From Earliella scabrosa (lineage: Eukaryota; Basidiomycota; Agaricomycetes; Polyporales; Polyporaceae): DNA of 64,000 bases. Below the pieces are notes generated by a model, which was given only the letters and a program-made list of their open reading frames with translations, was not told the origin of the DNA and searched no databases. Positions within the stretch are counted from its first letter, which is position 1, and each line of letters starts with the position of its first letter. Positions 1 through 17,750 of this stretch are shown here, in pieces. A program made the translations under genes and the position numbers. The DNA lies in contig JABYQQ010000024.1 in the NCBI GenBank assembly GCA_022605405.1, positions 434,001 to 498,000 of the forward strand, given 5' to 3'.

Positions 1-1118
1 CCTGCGCGTTGCCTGCGACGGGCTGCTCTGCGGAGGCTTTATCGAGCAGTGCGTGCATGGCGCCGAAGCTGCCGATCTTATCGCTCGTGGCGTAGACGGT
101 GAAGATGAAGACGAAGATGATTGCGAAGAGCACTGCGGTATGCGTACTAGATAGTGCGGCAGGACTGTGAGTGGCCGCTCAAGGATACCCAACTGCAAGG
201 ACGTACTAGTCACAGAGCAGTGTTGCTCGCATTCCACCGACGACGACATAAATGGCGACACCAAGAGGGATCAAGAAGCATGCCTATATGCGCATAGACT
301 CGTCAATTGGACGCGTCCGGAGACATCGACAGTAGTGAACTCACAGCAATGGTGTGCATGCCCGTCAATGCAGTGACCGTGGCAGAGCCTCCGAGGATGA
401 GCATTGATGAGACGATGATGTTCGTTGCGAACCCCAAGAACATGAACACGAGATGAGCGACTTTTCCCCATCGCGCCGCAACGATCTCGAGCCATGTATG
501 CGCATAGGGAGCATTGAGCTTGAGTTTGGCTGCAAGCTGTCAACGAGGTGAGTAACTGGTAGAACTGGACAGAACACGACGGGTGACGCACCTGGGCGAA
601 GAGCAAGACCTGGACTGTCGCGCCGGCACCATACCACCACGGCCCCGAGATACCGTATCTGTATGCGACTGCACTCGATTGCAGCTACCAGATCCAATCG
701 TATGAGTACACGAGCGCCCACAAGGGGCAGTGTCATCGACTGACCAGAGTTGCGGCCCACGTCCATGCGGAGACGATACCGGACGCGATGAGCCCGGGCT
801 TGACGCTTCGGGACGCGCTGTTGAACTCTTCCGAGTTCTTGGGCGAGAAGCCGGTGTACCGCGCTTGAATTGCAGTCAAACATAGCATGAACGCGCTGAA
901 GAAGAGGCCGATTCCTGTGCACACGAAGTAGCTGAGTATCTGAGATACCGGCAACCTGAATAAGTTGACATACCAACAACTTCGGATTGGAGGGTTGGGT
1001 GATGGAGATGAGGGGCACATTCTATCAGCGACCGGATGCTGAAGCTGAAGATCAATAGGTCTTACTCACCGACCCCATACCCCGCACCCTGGGGCAAGAT
1101 TGGTTCGTTTGCTGACAT
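1..1118 (-). CDS. DUR3: DUR3-type urea/polyamine transporter, copy A (5' part; continues beyond the left edge)
   Basis: This is a plasma-membrane sodium:solute-symporter family protein of the fungal DUR3 type, which imports urea and in yeast also polyamines. The start at 1118 opens a short exon (to 1070) reading [17 protein letters not shown]. Exon 2 (914-745) carries the family block with [17 protein letters not shown] and AWTWAATL. Exon 3 (to about 592) carries [18 protein letters not shown]. Later exons encode further hydrophobic helices and run off the window. Introns have GT-AG ends at positions matching copy B at the other end of the window. No frame break is visible in the part present. 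The assignment rests on recognising the family; transport specificity is inferred. Confidence 0.85.
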
Positions 1119-1360
1119 GGCGGCTGTTCGTGTGGCCGTTGGACGGAAGACGTAAGATGCGAGTCGTCAGAAGCAGAGGTCGTCGCACTCGTCCAGAACT
1201 CCTCCTCGAGCAAAGAAGTCAAGGAGAAAGAGCTCGAGGACGTGCTTCTCGCGCTCGGCCGTTTACATAGGGCCCCGTTACGGCCGCCCTGCGCCAGCGT
1301 TGGGGCATTGCCGCCATCAGACGAAGGACTGGTTGGATTCCCAGCATGCCCCGTGCGCAT

Positions 1361-1518
1361 GGCTTATCAGTTCGCTGCGACGCTGGCGGAGGTTTAGCCG
1401 ATGGAAGGACGTCCGTCGGAGCCATTTCGTTGGCTGCACCAAGCCTCCACTTATCTCCTACGCGCTCCTCCGGCGCAGGCGTGGGCACTGGGCAGCCAAT
1501 GCAACGCTCACAGATAAG
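1361..1518. promoter_or_regulatory. Cluster of three GATAAG motifs upstream of DUR3 copy A
   Basis: GATAAG core sites lie at about 1362-1368 (minus), 1450-1455 (minus) and 1513-1518 (plus), roughly 240-395 bases upstream of the transporter start. In fungi, AreA/NIT2-type GATA factors bind such sites and switch on nitrogen-scavenging genes, DUR3 among them. The sites are seen directly; the regulatory role is inferred. Single six-base motifs are common by chance, but three within 160 bases upstream of this gene class is suggestive. Confidence 0.45.
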
Positions 1519-2003
1519 CCAGCCGACGTCCACTGCCATTTCCACTGGCCGCGGTTTGATTTCCCGAAGTGCGTTCTGCTCTTGGTTGGTCGTTGAAGAG
1601 CAAAGTCATGCTCGAGGCCAGCCGTGCTGTGTGCGTTCCAGATATGTAGACGTCGCGTCGAGGTCGAGAGGGTGGGCTCTTCAAACTCGATGACTTACAT
1701 GGACAATCCTTCGGCAACCGCCGACATAGAATATTCTCACGGTGGCTCACTATCTAGCTGATCACGCTTCAAGCTTCCAGTTCAACGTTCAACGTTCAAC
1801 TGCAGACCGGGCGAATCGACGAATCGCAAATCCACGGCTTATACATGGTGCTCATGATCGCTATAGTAAGATGCACGCATAGAGTTTCTGTTGTAAAATC
1901 CCGCTCATGTCGCCACCCCATATATCCCATCACGACACGACATTAATCGGACGCTAGTAAGACGGGCACCTTGGACTCCGACCTCGGAGCTCTGGAGTGA
2001 CTG
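1519..2003. other. Intergenic stretch between the DUR3 promoter and the split F-box-like gene
   Basis: No gene is supported here. The short open frames have no recognisable content and overlap the upstream region of DUR3 copy A. It presumably holds the distal promoter of the transporter and the 3' flank of the F-box-like gene. Confidence 0.4.
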
Positions 2004-4260
2004 CTACTCTTGAATGCCCCCTCTCCTTCTCTCCCGTGCCGCCCTATATATCTTCATGAGTTCACGTTCTTCATCATAGAACGAGTGGACTCCCTGTGGA
2101 CGCCTTCCGAGGAGATAATGGCAGCGGTGATCGGCAGAAAATGCACTGAGATGGGGGAACAGCCTAGCAACGAGCTCCCCTGTAAGCTCTTTGTCTACAA
2201 TGGCCGTGGGTGTTGCAGATATCCTAGTACGCATGTCTCTCTCAATGAGGAGTAGACGTAGGTGATGGTTCATTACAGGAATGGCGTCAAGATCTGCTGG
2301 GGATGTGAGGCTGAATTCGACGCCGTGGAGCTCGAGAGTCATGAGTGATTGACAGCGCTGTGCGAGGAGGAGGAGGGCCTCATGCGCCGGTAGCTTGCAA
2401 GGAGTTATGAGGATCGCCAGCTCGCGGAGCTCGGTCCATGCTGCCGCGATCGCGGAGAGATCTTCCATACCGACAGTCGCAATCGGCTCATAGATATAAT
2501 AATTCATTGGCGGGATTTTCCGATACAATCGTAAACGGTGAATCCGCTTGAGAGAAAAGAGGGGCCGGAGGAGTTGTGTTGCACTGTTCAGTTGGCTGGT
2601 CTTCCATGGACCGTGGTGGACGTTGCCCAACACGAATCTGTGAAGAGATGGGAAACACCGTGCAACATCGTCCACAAATGGGTAGAGCGATGGCCATTCT
2701 ATGCATCAGTAGATGTCCGAGTGTCCTAAACGCTCTAAAACCTCTAATTTAGAGGATTTAGAACTTTTAGACACCCTTTAGAGAGTTTAGATATTAGAGA
2801 GTTTAGAAAATGTGTATCCTAATGAAGCCGCAGTAAATGCAAGAAAGTTAAGTTACCCTTCAATTCTCCACTCTATATGATCTATGAAGAGTCATAACCA
2901 GGACAAGTGCATGAGAATTGGATTGTCAATTCCCCAATCTTCCCCTGCCCCCAAAACTCTAACTGTGCCTGTAACTATTCTTTTCCTTATGCTACTCTCT
3001 TGGTTTCATGCCATGGCACTCATATAATGAGTATGTGTCTGAATTTGCACCAGTTCATCTCATGTCATTGATTCTGATGATCTCTAAGAGATCTAAACTT
3101 CTAACCACATCTAAGAGACATTTTAGAGGTTTAAGAGCTCTTAGGGAGCATGGACATCTACTGATGTGTTGCAGTGTTCAATGAGGAGGGCGTTGAGGAG
3201 GGGAGATGTGAAGAGGTTCAGAAGGTCCGGATGGCCGGCTTCAGCAGTAATCCATAGTTCGCGCAGCGCAGCAAAGCTCCCCACCTCCGAGCTGATGTGG
3301 CTACTTTCGAGGATGCTCAGGCGAACCTGCAGAGTACCGAGGTGGGGAAGAGCCGCTAGGCTTCGGAGGAATGTAAGATTTTGTACAAAACATGCCTGCC
3401 GCAAGTCGAGTGACCGTAGTTGGTGCATCTTTGTAAGGAACGGGACCGCGAAGATGTTCTTCGGCACTGCTTCATATTGACCATCCCAAGGACGGAAGGT
3501 GAGGGAGAGGGCGGACACGAGAGGTGTGCATTGCATGGTACGGAGAAGCGTAAGGTTGAGAGCAGCCCGGTACCCCGTCGGGCCAGACAGGCCAACCAAG
3601 GTGTCTTGATAGTCTGCCCGAGACCATGACAGAATAACATCCAAAACCTCGAGTAAAGGTAGAGCAAGTTGCAGCATGCCCGGCTGATGAGGAGAAATCG
3701 TGATGCGGGTGATGGTGTGTAGGTTAGGGAAGAGGGGCTGCTGGGCATCAAGTTCGAGGAAGTGACGCCAGACAGCAGGCGATGCAATCCGGCTGCCATG
3801 GAAATCCCAGCCATCGGGGTATCTGACGGAGCGTGTGAACATCGTCAATTCGCAAAGACGATTCCAACTGCTTCTGGAGACTGGCCCCGTAAGCGTCTAT
3901 GTGCAAGTGTAAGTCGTCAATCGCGTCAATGACCGCTCGCTATAACGGCTCATTCACCCAGTAACTGTCTTTCTCTTCCTCTTCGTCCTCGTCTCCATAC
4001 CCAGCGTTCAAGTCGTAGCCAAGTTGTTCAGCTCCAGAGATGAACTCAGGCAGTGCTCGGAAAGCAGCGACATCGGTTGGCAACGTCGTCCAAAGTGCAC
4101 GAGTTGCAGGCTCTTGGAACACTTTGCAAACCCTTGTCAGGGCTGCCAGTGTTTGATATTTCTCGCGTACTTGATCTGCCAGCCATTCTTCGGGAAGTGG
4201 CCGCAGATGGTGGAAAACTTCATGGAGGACATCGGGTACAAGAAGAGCTTTGTGATTCAT
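2004..4260 (-). pseudogene. F-box-like/leucine-rich protein gene split by a transposable element
   Basis: This is a tandem paralogue of the intact gene at 4511-6252. Exon 1 (4260-3958) gives an F-box-like N-terminus (MNHKALLVPDVLHEVF) and an acidic stretch. Exon 2 starts at 3896 after a GT-AG intron at the same place as in the paralogue and has leucine-rich content. The frame is interrupted at 3166/2704 by a 463-bp inverted-repeat element, which brings an early stop. Beyond the element the reading frame resumes and ends at 2004 with no other break. If the element and one copy of a CA dinucleotide are taken out, the residues around the junction (EHCN then IEW) line up with QHRD then IEY in the paralogue. 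The gene was therefore probably broken recently. Such proteins usually act as substrate adaptors of SCF ubiquitin ligases. Confidence 0.8.
2704..3166. mobile_element. 463-bp non-autonomous TIR element (MITE-like) inside the F-box-like gene
   Basis: The ends are perfect inverted copies of CATCAGTAGATGTCC, and similarity continues inward as an imperfect repeat of about 45 bases (a CCTAA, GCTCT, AAACCTCTAA pattern). The element is AT-rich, unlike its GC-rich surroundings, has many internal TTTAGAG/CTCTAAA motifs and encodes nothing. Comparison with the intact neighbouring paralogue indicates a 2-bp TG/CA target duplication. Superfamily is not clear: a 2-bp duplication recalls Tc1/mariner, but the dinucleotide is TG rather than TA. 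Confidence 0.8.
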
Positions 4261-4510
4261 AGCGAGAATGCTTTGGGGTCGAGGGTTGAGAGTGTTACAG
4301 GTGCGGCTGGATGGATCCCACTCTAGGTTCGGATCAAGCCGCCTTCTCAACTCCGAAGGAATTTTGGTGCTCCGCGAAGATGCCATGCGAGGCAAGCGCC
4401 GGAGCAAGAGGGCTCGCGCCGAACCTAACTTACATCGGTGCCAGTGCGGCGTGCCCTCCAAGCAACATCCAAATCATGAGACTCGCCATTATGAAGTGAA
4501 TGCTACAAAA

Positions 4511-6252
4511 TTACATGCTACTCCTCAACATCTCCTGTGCCGCCGTGATCCGCTTCATGATTGGCTTATCCGACCGGCGCACCTGTGAATGCTGTCCAAG
4601 CTCGAACTTGAATACGCAGTTGGCAGTAAACGCACAGAGCTGAGGGAACAGCCTGGCAACAAGCTGTGCCGTAAGCTCTTCGTCCAGGACGCTTGAATGC
4701 TTCCCAAGCAGGAGTGTATGCAGTTTGTTGTTCATGACGGGGAAGGTGTCGAGATCTGAGGTTGTGAGCTTGAACGTGATGAAGGGCAGCTCGAGAGTTG
4801 TGAGCGAGGGGCAGTGCTGCGCAAGCAAGCGTAATGCATCATGGGAGAACCCATCATGAGGATGGATGAAAATCATCAGCTTGCTGAGTTCGGTCCACGC
4901 TGCTGCAATCGCGGACAGGTCTGTGAGACCGACAGTCGCAATCGGCTGGGGGACAGGATCGACGTATCGCCGATATCTGCGAAACAATCGCAACTGACGT
5001 ATTTGCTTGAGTGAGAAGAGGGGCTCTAGAAGTTGAGCCAGACTGCGGAGATCACCGGTGTTTGTTGGAGTATGGTAGACCTCCTCCAGTAACCATTCGA
5101 ACCTATGTATGGAGGGATAACGCTGCGCAACCTGGTATACGAATGTGCTGAGCGATGAATATTCAATGTCGCGGTGTTGGATGAGAAGTTGGGTAAGCAG
5201 TGGAGCGCTGAAGAGGCTGAGAAGATCTGGATGGTCAACATCCGTGACGATCCATAGTTCGCGAAGCGCAGCAAACCCCCCGAGCTTCGAGGTGATGCGG
5301 CTGCTCCGGAGGACACCGAGATGTATCTGCAGGGTACTGAGATGAGGAAGATCTGCAAGGCCTGTGAGGAACCGGATATTTTGCACGCGACATGCCTGCC
5401 GCAAGTCGAGTGACCGTAGCCGGTGCATCTTGATAAGGTGTGGGGCCGCAAAGATGTCCGACGGAGCCTTTTTGAAATGCCAAGGATTGAAGGTGAGAGA
5501 GATGTTGGAAACAAGCGGAGCGCGTTTCATGGTATGAAGAAGCATGAGGTTAAGCGCACTCCGATATGCCGCTCGGTCAGACAGGAGGGCGTCTTCATCT
5601 TCTGTTGGATACCATGAAAGATCAATGACCAAAGTCTCGAGGGAAGGTAGAGCAAGTTGCAGCATGCCGGGTCGGTGGGGAGAAGTTGTGAGGCCGGAGA
5701 TTGTGCGTAGATTCGGGAAAAGCGGCTGGTGGACATCGAGGTGGAGGAGGTGGCTCCAAACAGCTGGTAGTACAACACGCTCGCAAGCGTGCCGATCCGT
5801 ATAGTTGATTGAGCGCGTGAACGCCGTCAGTTCACGGAGACGATCCCAGCTGCTTCGGGATACTGGCCCCGTGAGCGTCTGCGTACATGTATCGTTGGTT
5901 AGTGTTGACAATTCGGCGATTCCACGTTAGAGCTCACCCAGTAACTGTCCTTCTCTTCGTCATCACTATCAACATAACCATCCTCGCCCGAATCCGAACC
6001 CTCGTACTCGGTATGGTCAGCTCCCGAGACGAACTCAGGCAGCGCTCTGAGAGCGGCGACATAACTTGGCAACGTCGACCAAAGCGCACGCGTTGCAGGA
6101 TCTTGCCATGTCGTGCAAATGCGTGTCAGGACTGCCAGTGTTCGATATGTCGCGGCTAGCTCCCTGTGATCTTCCAAGTCGGGAAGTGGCCGCAGATAGC
6201 CAAAAATCTCATGGAGGATCTCGAATGTAAGCAGAGCCTTGTGAGGAGGCAT
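4511..6252 (-). CDS. F-box-like/leucine-rich repeat protein (intact paralogue)
   Basis: The gene has two exons, 6252-5938 and 5878-4511, separated by a GT-AG intron, giving about 560 residues. The N-terminal 75 residues (LLTFEILHEIFGYL, then LAVLTRICTTWQDPATRAL) fit the divergent F-box-like domain common in mushroom genomes. An acidic stretch follows (EGSDSGEDGYVDSDDEE). The remainder is leucine-rich with repeated LRSLDLRQA and LSTLQIHL type strands. Such proteins are expected to bind Skp1 and present substrates to an SCF ubiquitin ligase; the substrate is unknown. It lies in tandem with the transposon-split copy immediately downstream, which suggests local duplication. These families turn over quickly in Agaricomycetes. 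Confidence 0.8.
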
Positions 6253-6862
6253 AGGGAGTTTGCTGTGGAGTCGGGGTTTATGGCGAGTATAGTTAGGTGC
6301 AGTGGCGACGTGGTGTGGTGGGTGGTGGCTTCTGCGATGGTTTGGAGCTGGTTTGGAGAAGGCATCGAGCGCTGAGCGCCCGCCGTGGGAAATTGTGGCA
6401 CGAACTAGCGCCGGAGAAAAGGGTCAATCGGACCGCCGAAAGCACCCTAAAGCACCAAAAGGATGGCCGCAAGCTTTGTATCCCAATTCTGGAGTTTCTG
6501 GCGTGTGCTCGACGAAGCGACGACAATATTAATATATTGCGAGTAGTGACAGCGAGTGCGTGTGAGCGGCGGTTACGTGGTTGGAGAGAGAGTGGACGGA
6601 GTGGGGTTGAACAGTCAGTACCGTATAGCCACGGACGATCTTAGTACTACATGAACTAAGTGAGTACTGAAGGCTGCCACGCGGATCAACGTTGGGATCG
6701 CGCAAACAACAGGATACCAAAGTCAGGGGTTCGTTACGGGGATATAAGGTATAGAACGTCCACGTATATAATGAGCGGAGGGGACTCATCGGGGAGATTT
6801 TCTCGTCATTACCATACCGGTGCGTGGCCGAGGTCGACGGTGTACAAGGTAAGATGGGGGAT
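6253..6862. other. Intergenic region between the F-box-like gene and the 3' end of the ABC transporter gene
   Basis: There is no convincing gene. It should contain the F-box-like gene promoter on the right of its start at 6252 and the transporter 3' UTR. A short AT-rich patch lies near 6525-6540. Open frames here have no recognisable domains. Confidence 0.4.
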
Positions 6863-13022
<6,160 letters not shown>

Positions 13023-13863
13023 GGCAGGAGCTTGAGGATGCGCAGTTGAGGCTGAATGAACTGTAAGAGTCCGGTAAGGAGAGGCGGGTGGACAAGTCCG
13101 ACTGACCTGGAGGTTAATATATGAAGTCAAACGCGCTTGGGTTGACGCGCGGTGTTCATGCCAGCCCGTGGCGCACACCCGGAGAGAGGCTGTTGGAACG
13201 CTACAAGAAGCACCCTTCCGTTCTCGGCGTGGTAGCCCTTCTCATATGTGCCATGAGATGCGTGCCACGAGGGGTCTCCTGATTGGAGGAGGCGAGCGAG
13301 TTTGTGCTGCGAACCTGTTTCAGCCGGATCGGGTCGGGCAGCGTTCGGTAGCGGCGCCGCGCGAACTGACTCGTCCGCGTGGGCCCGCCTAGGCCTGGCC
13401 CCCGGCCGGTCAGGCAGCTGACGAGGCACGCCGGCCACGCCGAGGAACGCCCGTCCCGACAACGCTCCGCCGGCAAGATTTAGACATCGCCCGCCGCCCG
13501 CCGTCCGGCGGGGAGCTTCCCTGAATGGAAGGAGATGCATTGAATTTTGGCGGACTTTGAATGGCCGACTGCCCGAGTCGCTCTTGTCTGGCTCGCTCTC
13601 TCCTCCACGCCGTCCTCGTCCTCGCCCACCATGGTCGCCTGCTGCTGATCGCCCAATGTCTCCAGCACACTCCTGACGCCGTCGCATGTCCCTCTGTTCT
13701 ACGCCCTCTTCTTCTTGTCTTTCTCTTTCTCCCCAGGCCGCCACGTCTCCGTCCAGCGCCCATTCTACTTCGGCTACTGTCCAGTCCTCGCCAAACGTAT
13801 AGCTCTCGTACGTCCCAAGTATCTGGATCATCCTCCCTTGCACCACCCCTGCCACGCGCGAAG
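13023..13863. other. GC-rich divergent promoter region between the ABC transporter and the C2H2 gene
   Basis: The two genes are transcribed away from each other from this 0.8-kb stretch. It holds long overlapping open frames on both strands (up to 242 codons) caused by GC-rich composition. None has a recognisable domain, so it is treated as regulatory and 5' UTR sequence. Confidence 0.5.
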
Positions 13864-15737
13864 ATGGCTAGTAGCGACCAGGGCCTCTTTTCCCTCGTCG
13901 AGGCCGCCAGTGCCGTTCGGCCCATCCACCCCGCCAGGGAATCCTCCGTCGACAGCACCCTCTCTCACGGCAGCTGGAACGGCTCCAGTAGCCTTGGAGC
14001 GGGCGGAGGTAGTGTCGGAGGCAGTACAAAGGTCCATGCCGCCATGAAGCACCGCAGACTCTCGTCCACTGGTCAGACTAGGAGGAGAGTGAGCGATGCA
14101 CGGGAGGCACAAAGCCGACCTTCGTGCGTTGTCTCTGTTCTTCCACTTTTACCTCCAATCATATACTCTCCATAGGCCTGTAACCTTACACACCGCTGCT
14201 GCGGCATTGAATTCTCTGGCCACTTTGTCCCTTTCCGGTTCCCCGCCGCCCCCCGGCATTCCCCACACCGGCACATCTTTGGCCACCGCAAGCGGCCTTC
14301 TCGCATCCTCCCCGTCTGCTCCGGTGCCAAAGATTGAGACCAAGGACGATGATGCGGTGCTTGACGAAGCCTCCGCGGCCGCTCCGGGAAAGGCGGAAAT
14401 TAACGGAGGTGGGATCAGTATGACTAAGACGGGAAAGAAGAGGGGTACCATCTTCAAGTGTGAGAGCTGCTCGAAGGTCAGTCTAATCACCTGTGTTACA
14501 CGATGAGTTGTATCCGTCTCTGGTCTTGCGTAGTGCACAATATCTGGCTTGCATGCTTCTGCTTCCTGACGTCGGCCGGAATTCTAGCAGGATCCTGACA
14601 CACATGCCTAGGTCTACCGACATCCGTCATGCTTGATCAAACACCGCTGGGAGCATTCGCCGCATTGGCGGGAAGCCTCCAAGTTCCTGCTCAGCAAGCA
14701 TCAGCAAGTCCAGCTCCTCGAGGTGAGTCCTTCTCCAGCCCCTCTACCTCCCTGTTCTGATCAGGCAAAAGGCGGCAGCCATCCTCTCGCACATGGCACC
14801 TTCAACTTCGGGAGGCACGTCGCTCCCTGATGATCGCGCTTTGTGGCCTTCCTTCTTGTCAGGCGGCCTTCTACCGCCTCCAGATCCAGCGAACATCATC
14901 CACGATGCGAAACCCACATTGAAGCCCCGCGCATCCTCCGCCTCTCTAGAACCCCAGGTGACGTACCCGACATCCAGTTCTGTGCCTGCGCCCTCGCTCC
15001 TCTCCTCCAGCGTCGGCGCGCTGTCTCCGGGCCCTGGTTCCGGGGCTGCCACCAGCACTGGGCGCTCTCCCTCGGCGGGCCCTCGTATGCACGACTATGC
15101 CATCCCGAACTCGGGCGGGATCACCCATGTGCGTCCTGGGGTCGTCGGTGTCCCTACGCCCACACAGTCCCGCGCACAGTCGGAAATCCATGTGATACCC
15201 GTTCGCAGCAGCAGCAGTCTCCCCGCAAGCACCCCACCAGGCTACCCGTCGTCGCACCACCGCTCTGCGCCCGTCCCTGTGCCCGTTACCGGGCGCGATG
15301 CGTACCGCGAACCGCACGCCGACGGCGGCGCATACAGCTTCGTCAGCGGAGCATCCGTGTCGGACGCATGGAGCTCGCCCGTGTCAGTGGGCTTCGCGCA
15401 GTCGTCGTTCCGCTCCTCTGTCGGGTCCGCGTCCGCGTCCGCGCCCGGGCTGGGGCGGTCGTTCTCGGACGGTGCGGGCGGGTGGAGCATGCCGCACTCG
15501 TCTGTGCGCTCCGGCTCGCGCTCGCGCAGCGGGAGTGGGAGTGGGAGCGCCGACATGGACGAGGACGAGAGGGAGGGCGAGAGGGAGGGCGATGGAGGGT
15601 ATGTCGACGTGGATACTGTCGACGGGGAGGGTCATGGACGGTTTGGGTTCCGGTCGCGCGCGGCGTGGAGGAGCCAGATGCATGGGAAGATTGAAGAGGA
15701 GGAATGGGACGGGATGGAGATGGAGATGGAGATGTGA
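13864..15737 (+). CDS. Single C2H2 zinc-finger protein, Ser/Pro-rich (probable nuclear regulator)
   Basis: There are four exons: 13864-14123, 14176-14476, 14612-14722 and about 14769-15737, for roughly 545 residues. The finger crosses an intron and reads CESC, then VYRHPSCLIKHRWEH, fitting C-x2-C-x12-H-x3-H. Just after it is a conserved-looking segment SPHWREASKFLLSKHQQVQLLE. The rest is low-complexity Ser/Pro/Gly sequence with an SGSRSRSGSGSGS run and an acidic, then basic, C-terminus ending EMEMEM. One finger is weak for DNA recognition alone, so it may act with partners. The last acceptor is uncertain: an AAAG acceptor keeps the frame, whereas the nearby CAG does not. The target is unknown. 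Confidence 0.75.
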
Positions 15738-16407
15738 GAGTTTGGTGGGGGGGGCATGGTATGGTGTATGGCGGTGCGCGGCCGCGGGCTCGGGAGGGAT
15801 CACAAGGAGACCTCGCCGGCAAGAGAAGTTCATGGACTCTATACGCGCTGCAGAAGTGAAGCGTGGTTTTGATGTGTATCTGTATGTTACTAGGGCTGGG
15901 GAGGTTCTGGTTGGATAGGATCCAAGGTCGGTCGGTCGGTCTGTTGGTTGGCTGGAGTGATGAATCGTACGCATCCGCATCTTTCTGTGTTCCGCTCACA
16001 CATGTTGCATCCGCAGATCTATGTATGTCTACTTACCATTTTCTCATAGTGTCCTCTCCCGATGTACATGATTACATACTGATCGAGTCCGTCGTCGTGT
16101 TGTGCAATCAGTACGTGTACTACCTTTGTACTGTACGCCCATGTCGTTAACGTTGTTGTCATCCGTAGTGTCGCTCGTTATATATTCTCGGACATTCTGC
16201 GCGTGGTTCCAGGGTGGGGGCTGTGGTGGCCGCCCATCCGCCCATCTGAACATTGATACCTCCTCAGTCCGCAGGAGAGGAGGGGTGCAACCATGTGGCG
16301 ACACCATTCAAAAGTACAAATACTGGGCCGTGTTTCAGGTGCATCCACCGTACCACTGATTGCTTCAGTTCAGTACTAGTACATTGCGCCTACGCCGGCA
16401 CGGGGCA
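15738..16407. other. Convergent intergenic region between the C2H2 gene and the DUF1348 gene
   Basis: No gene is supported. Two genes converge here, so it should carry both 3' UTRs. The open frames at 15.9-16.3 kb have no recognisable content. Confidence 0.4.
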
Positions 16408-17111
16408 TCAAAGGTGCTTGTCGGAAATGGGGAACGAGTTCACGTCGACGCCGTCTTTGAACCAACGCTCCTCCTCGGCGATCGGGACGTCGTTCCCGCT
16501 CATCTGCCGTTTCTTCATAAGCCCGTCTTCGGCGAACGTCCAGTCCTGCGCGGCACGCCGGTGAGCGTTCGCCGTTGTCCTATCAGTATGATGATGGAGA
16601 AGGAGGGAGAGGAGGAGGGGGAGGAGGTCCGGCGCACCTCGAGGCCGTAGCAGCGATACCACTGCTTGGTCCCGTCGAGCTTGATCTCGAAGAACTCGTA
16701 GAAGAACTGCAAGAGTCGAACGTGGAGGATGTGAGCTGAGCATGAGCATGGATGCGCGGGGACGCGCGACCGAGTTCTGCCAGTGCGCACCTGCACGGCG
16801 ATCTTGTTGTCCGTGAACGCGAAGAGCTCCTTGCGGAGCCTGTACCCGTTCTCCTTCTGCCACTTGCGCGTCAGGAAGCCGACGACCGCCTCGCGGCCCT
16901 TCAGGAACACGTCGCGGTTGCGCCAGACCGTGTCGGGCTGACAGAGTGGCTATTAGATCTAGACATTTGGAGCGCAGGCTGACTTGAAAGACACACGCAC
17001 TGTGTACGCGAGGGCGACCTTCTCCGGGTTCTTCGTGTTCCAGAGATCCTGCGCGAGCTTGACCTTCTGCTGCGCGGTCTCGGCGGTGAAGGGAGGGACG
17101 ATGGGGGCCAT
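16408..17111 (-). CDS. DUF1348 / NTF2-like (SnoaL-like) small protein
   Basis: Four exons (17111-17001, 16937-16791, 16706-16638, 16545-16408) join in frame to 154 residues, the usual length of this family. The order is [61 protein letters not shown] and [20 protein letters not shown]. The last block is characteristic of DUF1348 proteins, which adopt the cone-shaped NTF2 fold. Their biochemical role is unknown. All introns are GT-AG and 63-91 bases long. The gene sits between the C2H2 gene and the P450 cluster with no obvious functional link. Confidence 0.85.
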
Positions 17112-17750
17112 TGCAAGTGCTGGGTCGCCGTGGGTTCAGGATCGTGTATCGAAGCTTGAACCAACTGCACGGACTATTTATATCGATTCCTGTAGGCTGG
17201 GGGGCGTGAACGTGACGATGCCACCGCTTACCCCCTGCCACTGCCATCGTTGCGTGTGGATATCTGGATTCGCGTCGATCGCAATCAGCTGGCCCCGTGG
17301 TTCGAAGTTCTCTTCCAATGTGCCATGCGAGGGGGCGCGCGGTGTGTAACGCTTAGCGGGATGAGGCCGGGTCCTAGCTTCGATGGGCACCGGCCTGCAT
17401 TGGCATGAGGTCATATGAGCCGTGCTCGACCCATCGATGGCACCAATCGCAAAACGTGCATCGGGAGTCGACGGAGTACGAGGGAAAATGTCTGGAGCGA
17501 AGAAGGCAGAAGTCGTAACGAGATCCCGCAGTCGAAGCCTCGGGCATACCAGCCATTTCACCGAGGCAGATCAGGCACCCTCCCTTGCTGTGCGTCACGG
17601 TGGAGGATGTCTGTGGGGCTTGACGTTTGAGGTTCATCCTTCAATCGCATGTGTTCACGTCGGAGTGAAAGATGGTACTCATTAGTGCGACTATAGGGTA
17701 GAATCTGCGTAGCAGACCACATCGGATAGTATCCGTGGAGACTAGAACCC
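17112..17750. other. Intergenic region at the left border of the P450 cluster
   Basis: There is no supported gene. It lies between the start of the DUF1348 gene and the stop of P450 A1. Open frames on both strands lack recognisable content. Confidence 0.4.

Noticed and set aside
13127..13855. A 242-codon minus-strand open frame between the ABC transporter and C2H2 genes
   Set aside because: It lies in GC-rich divergent promoter sequence, overlaps equally long frames on other phases and shows no domain.
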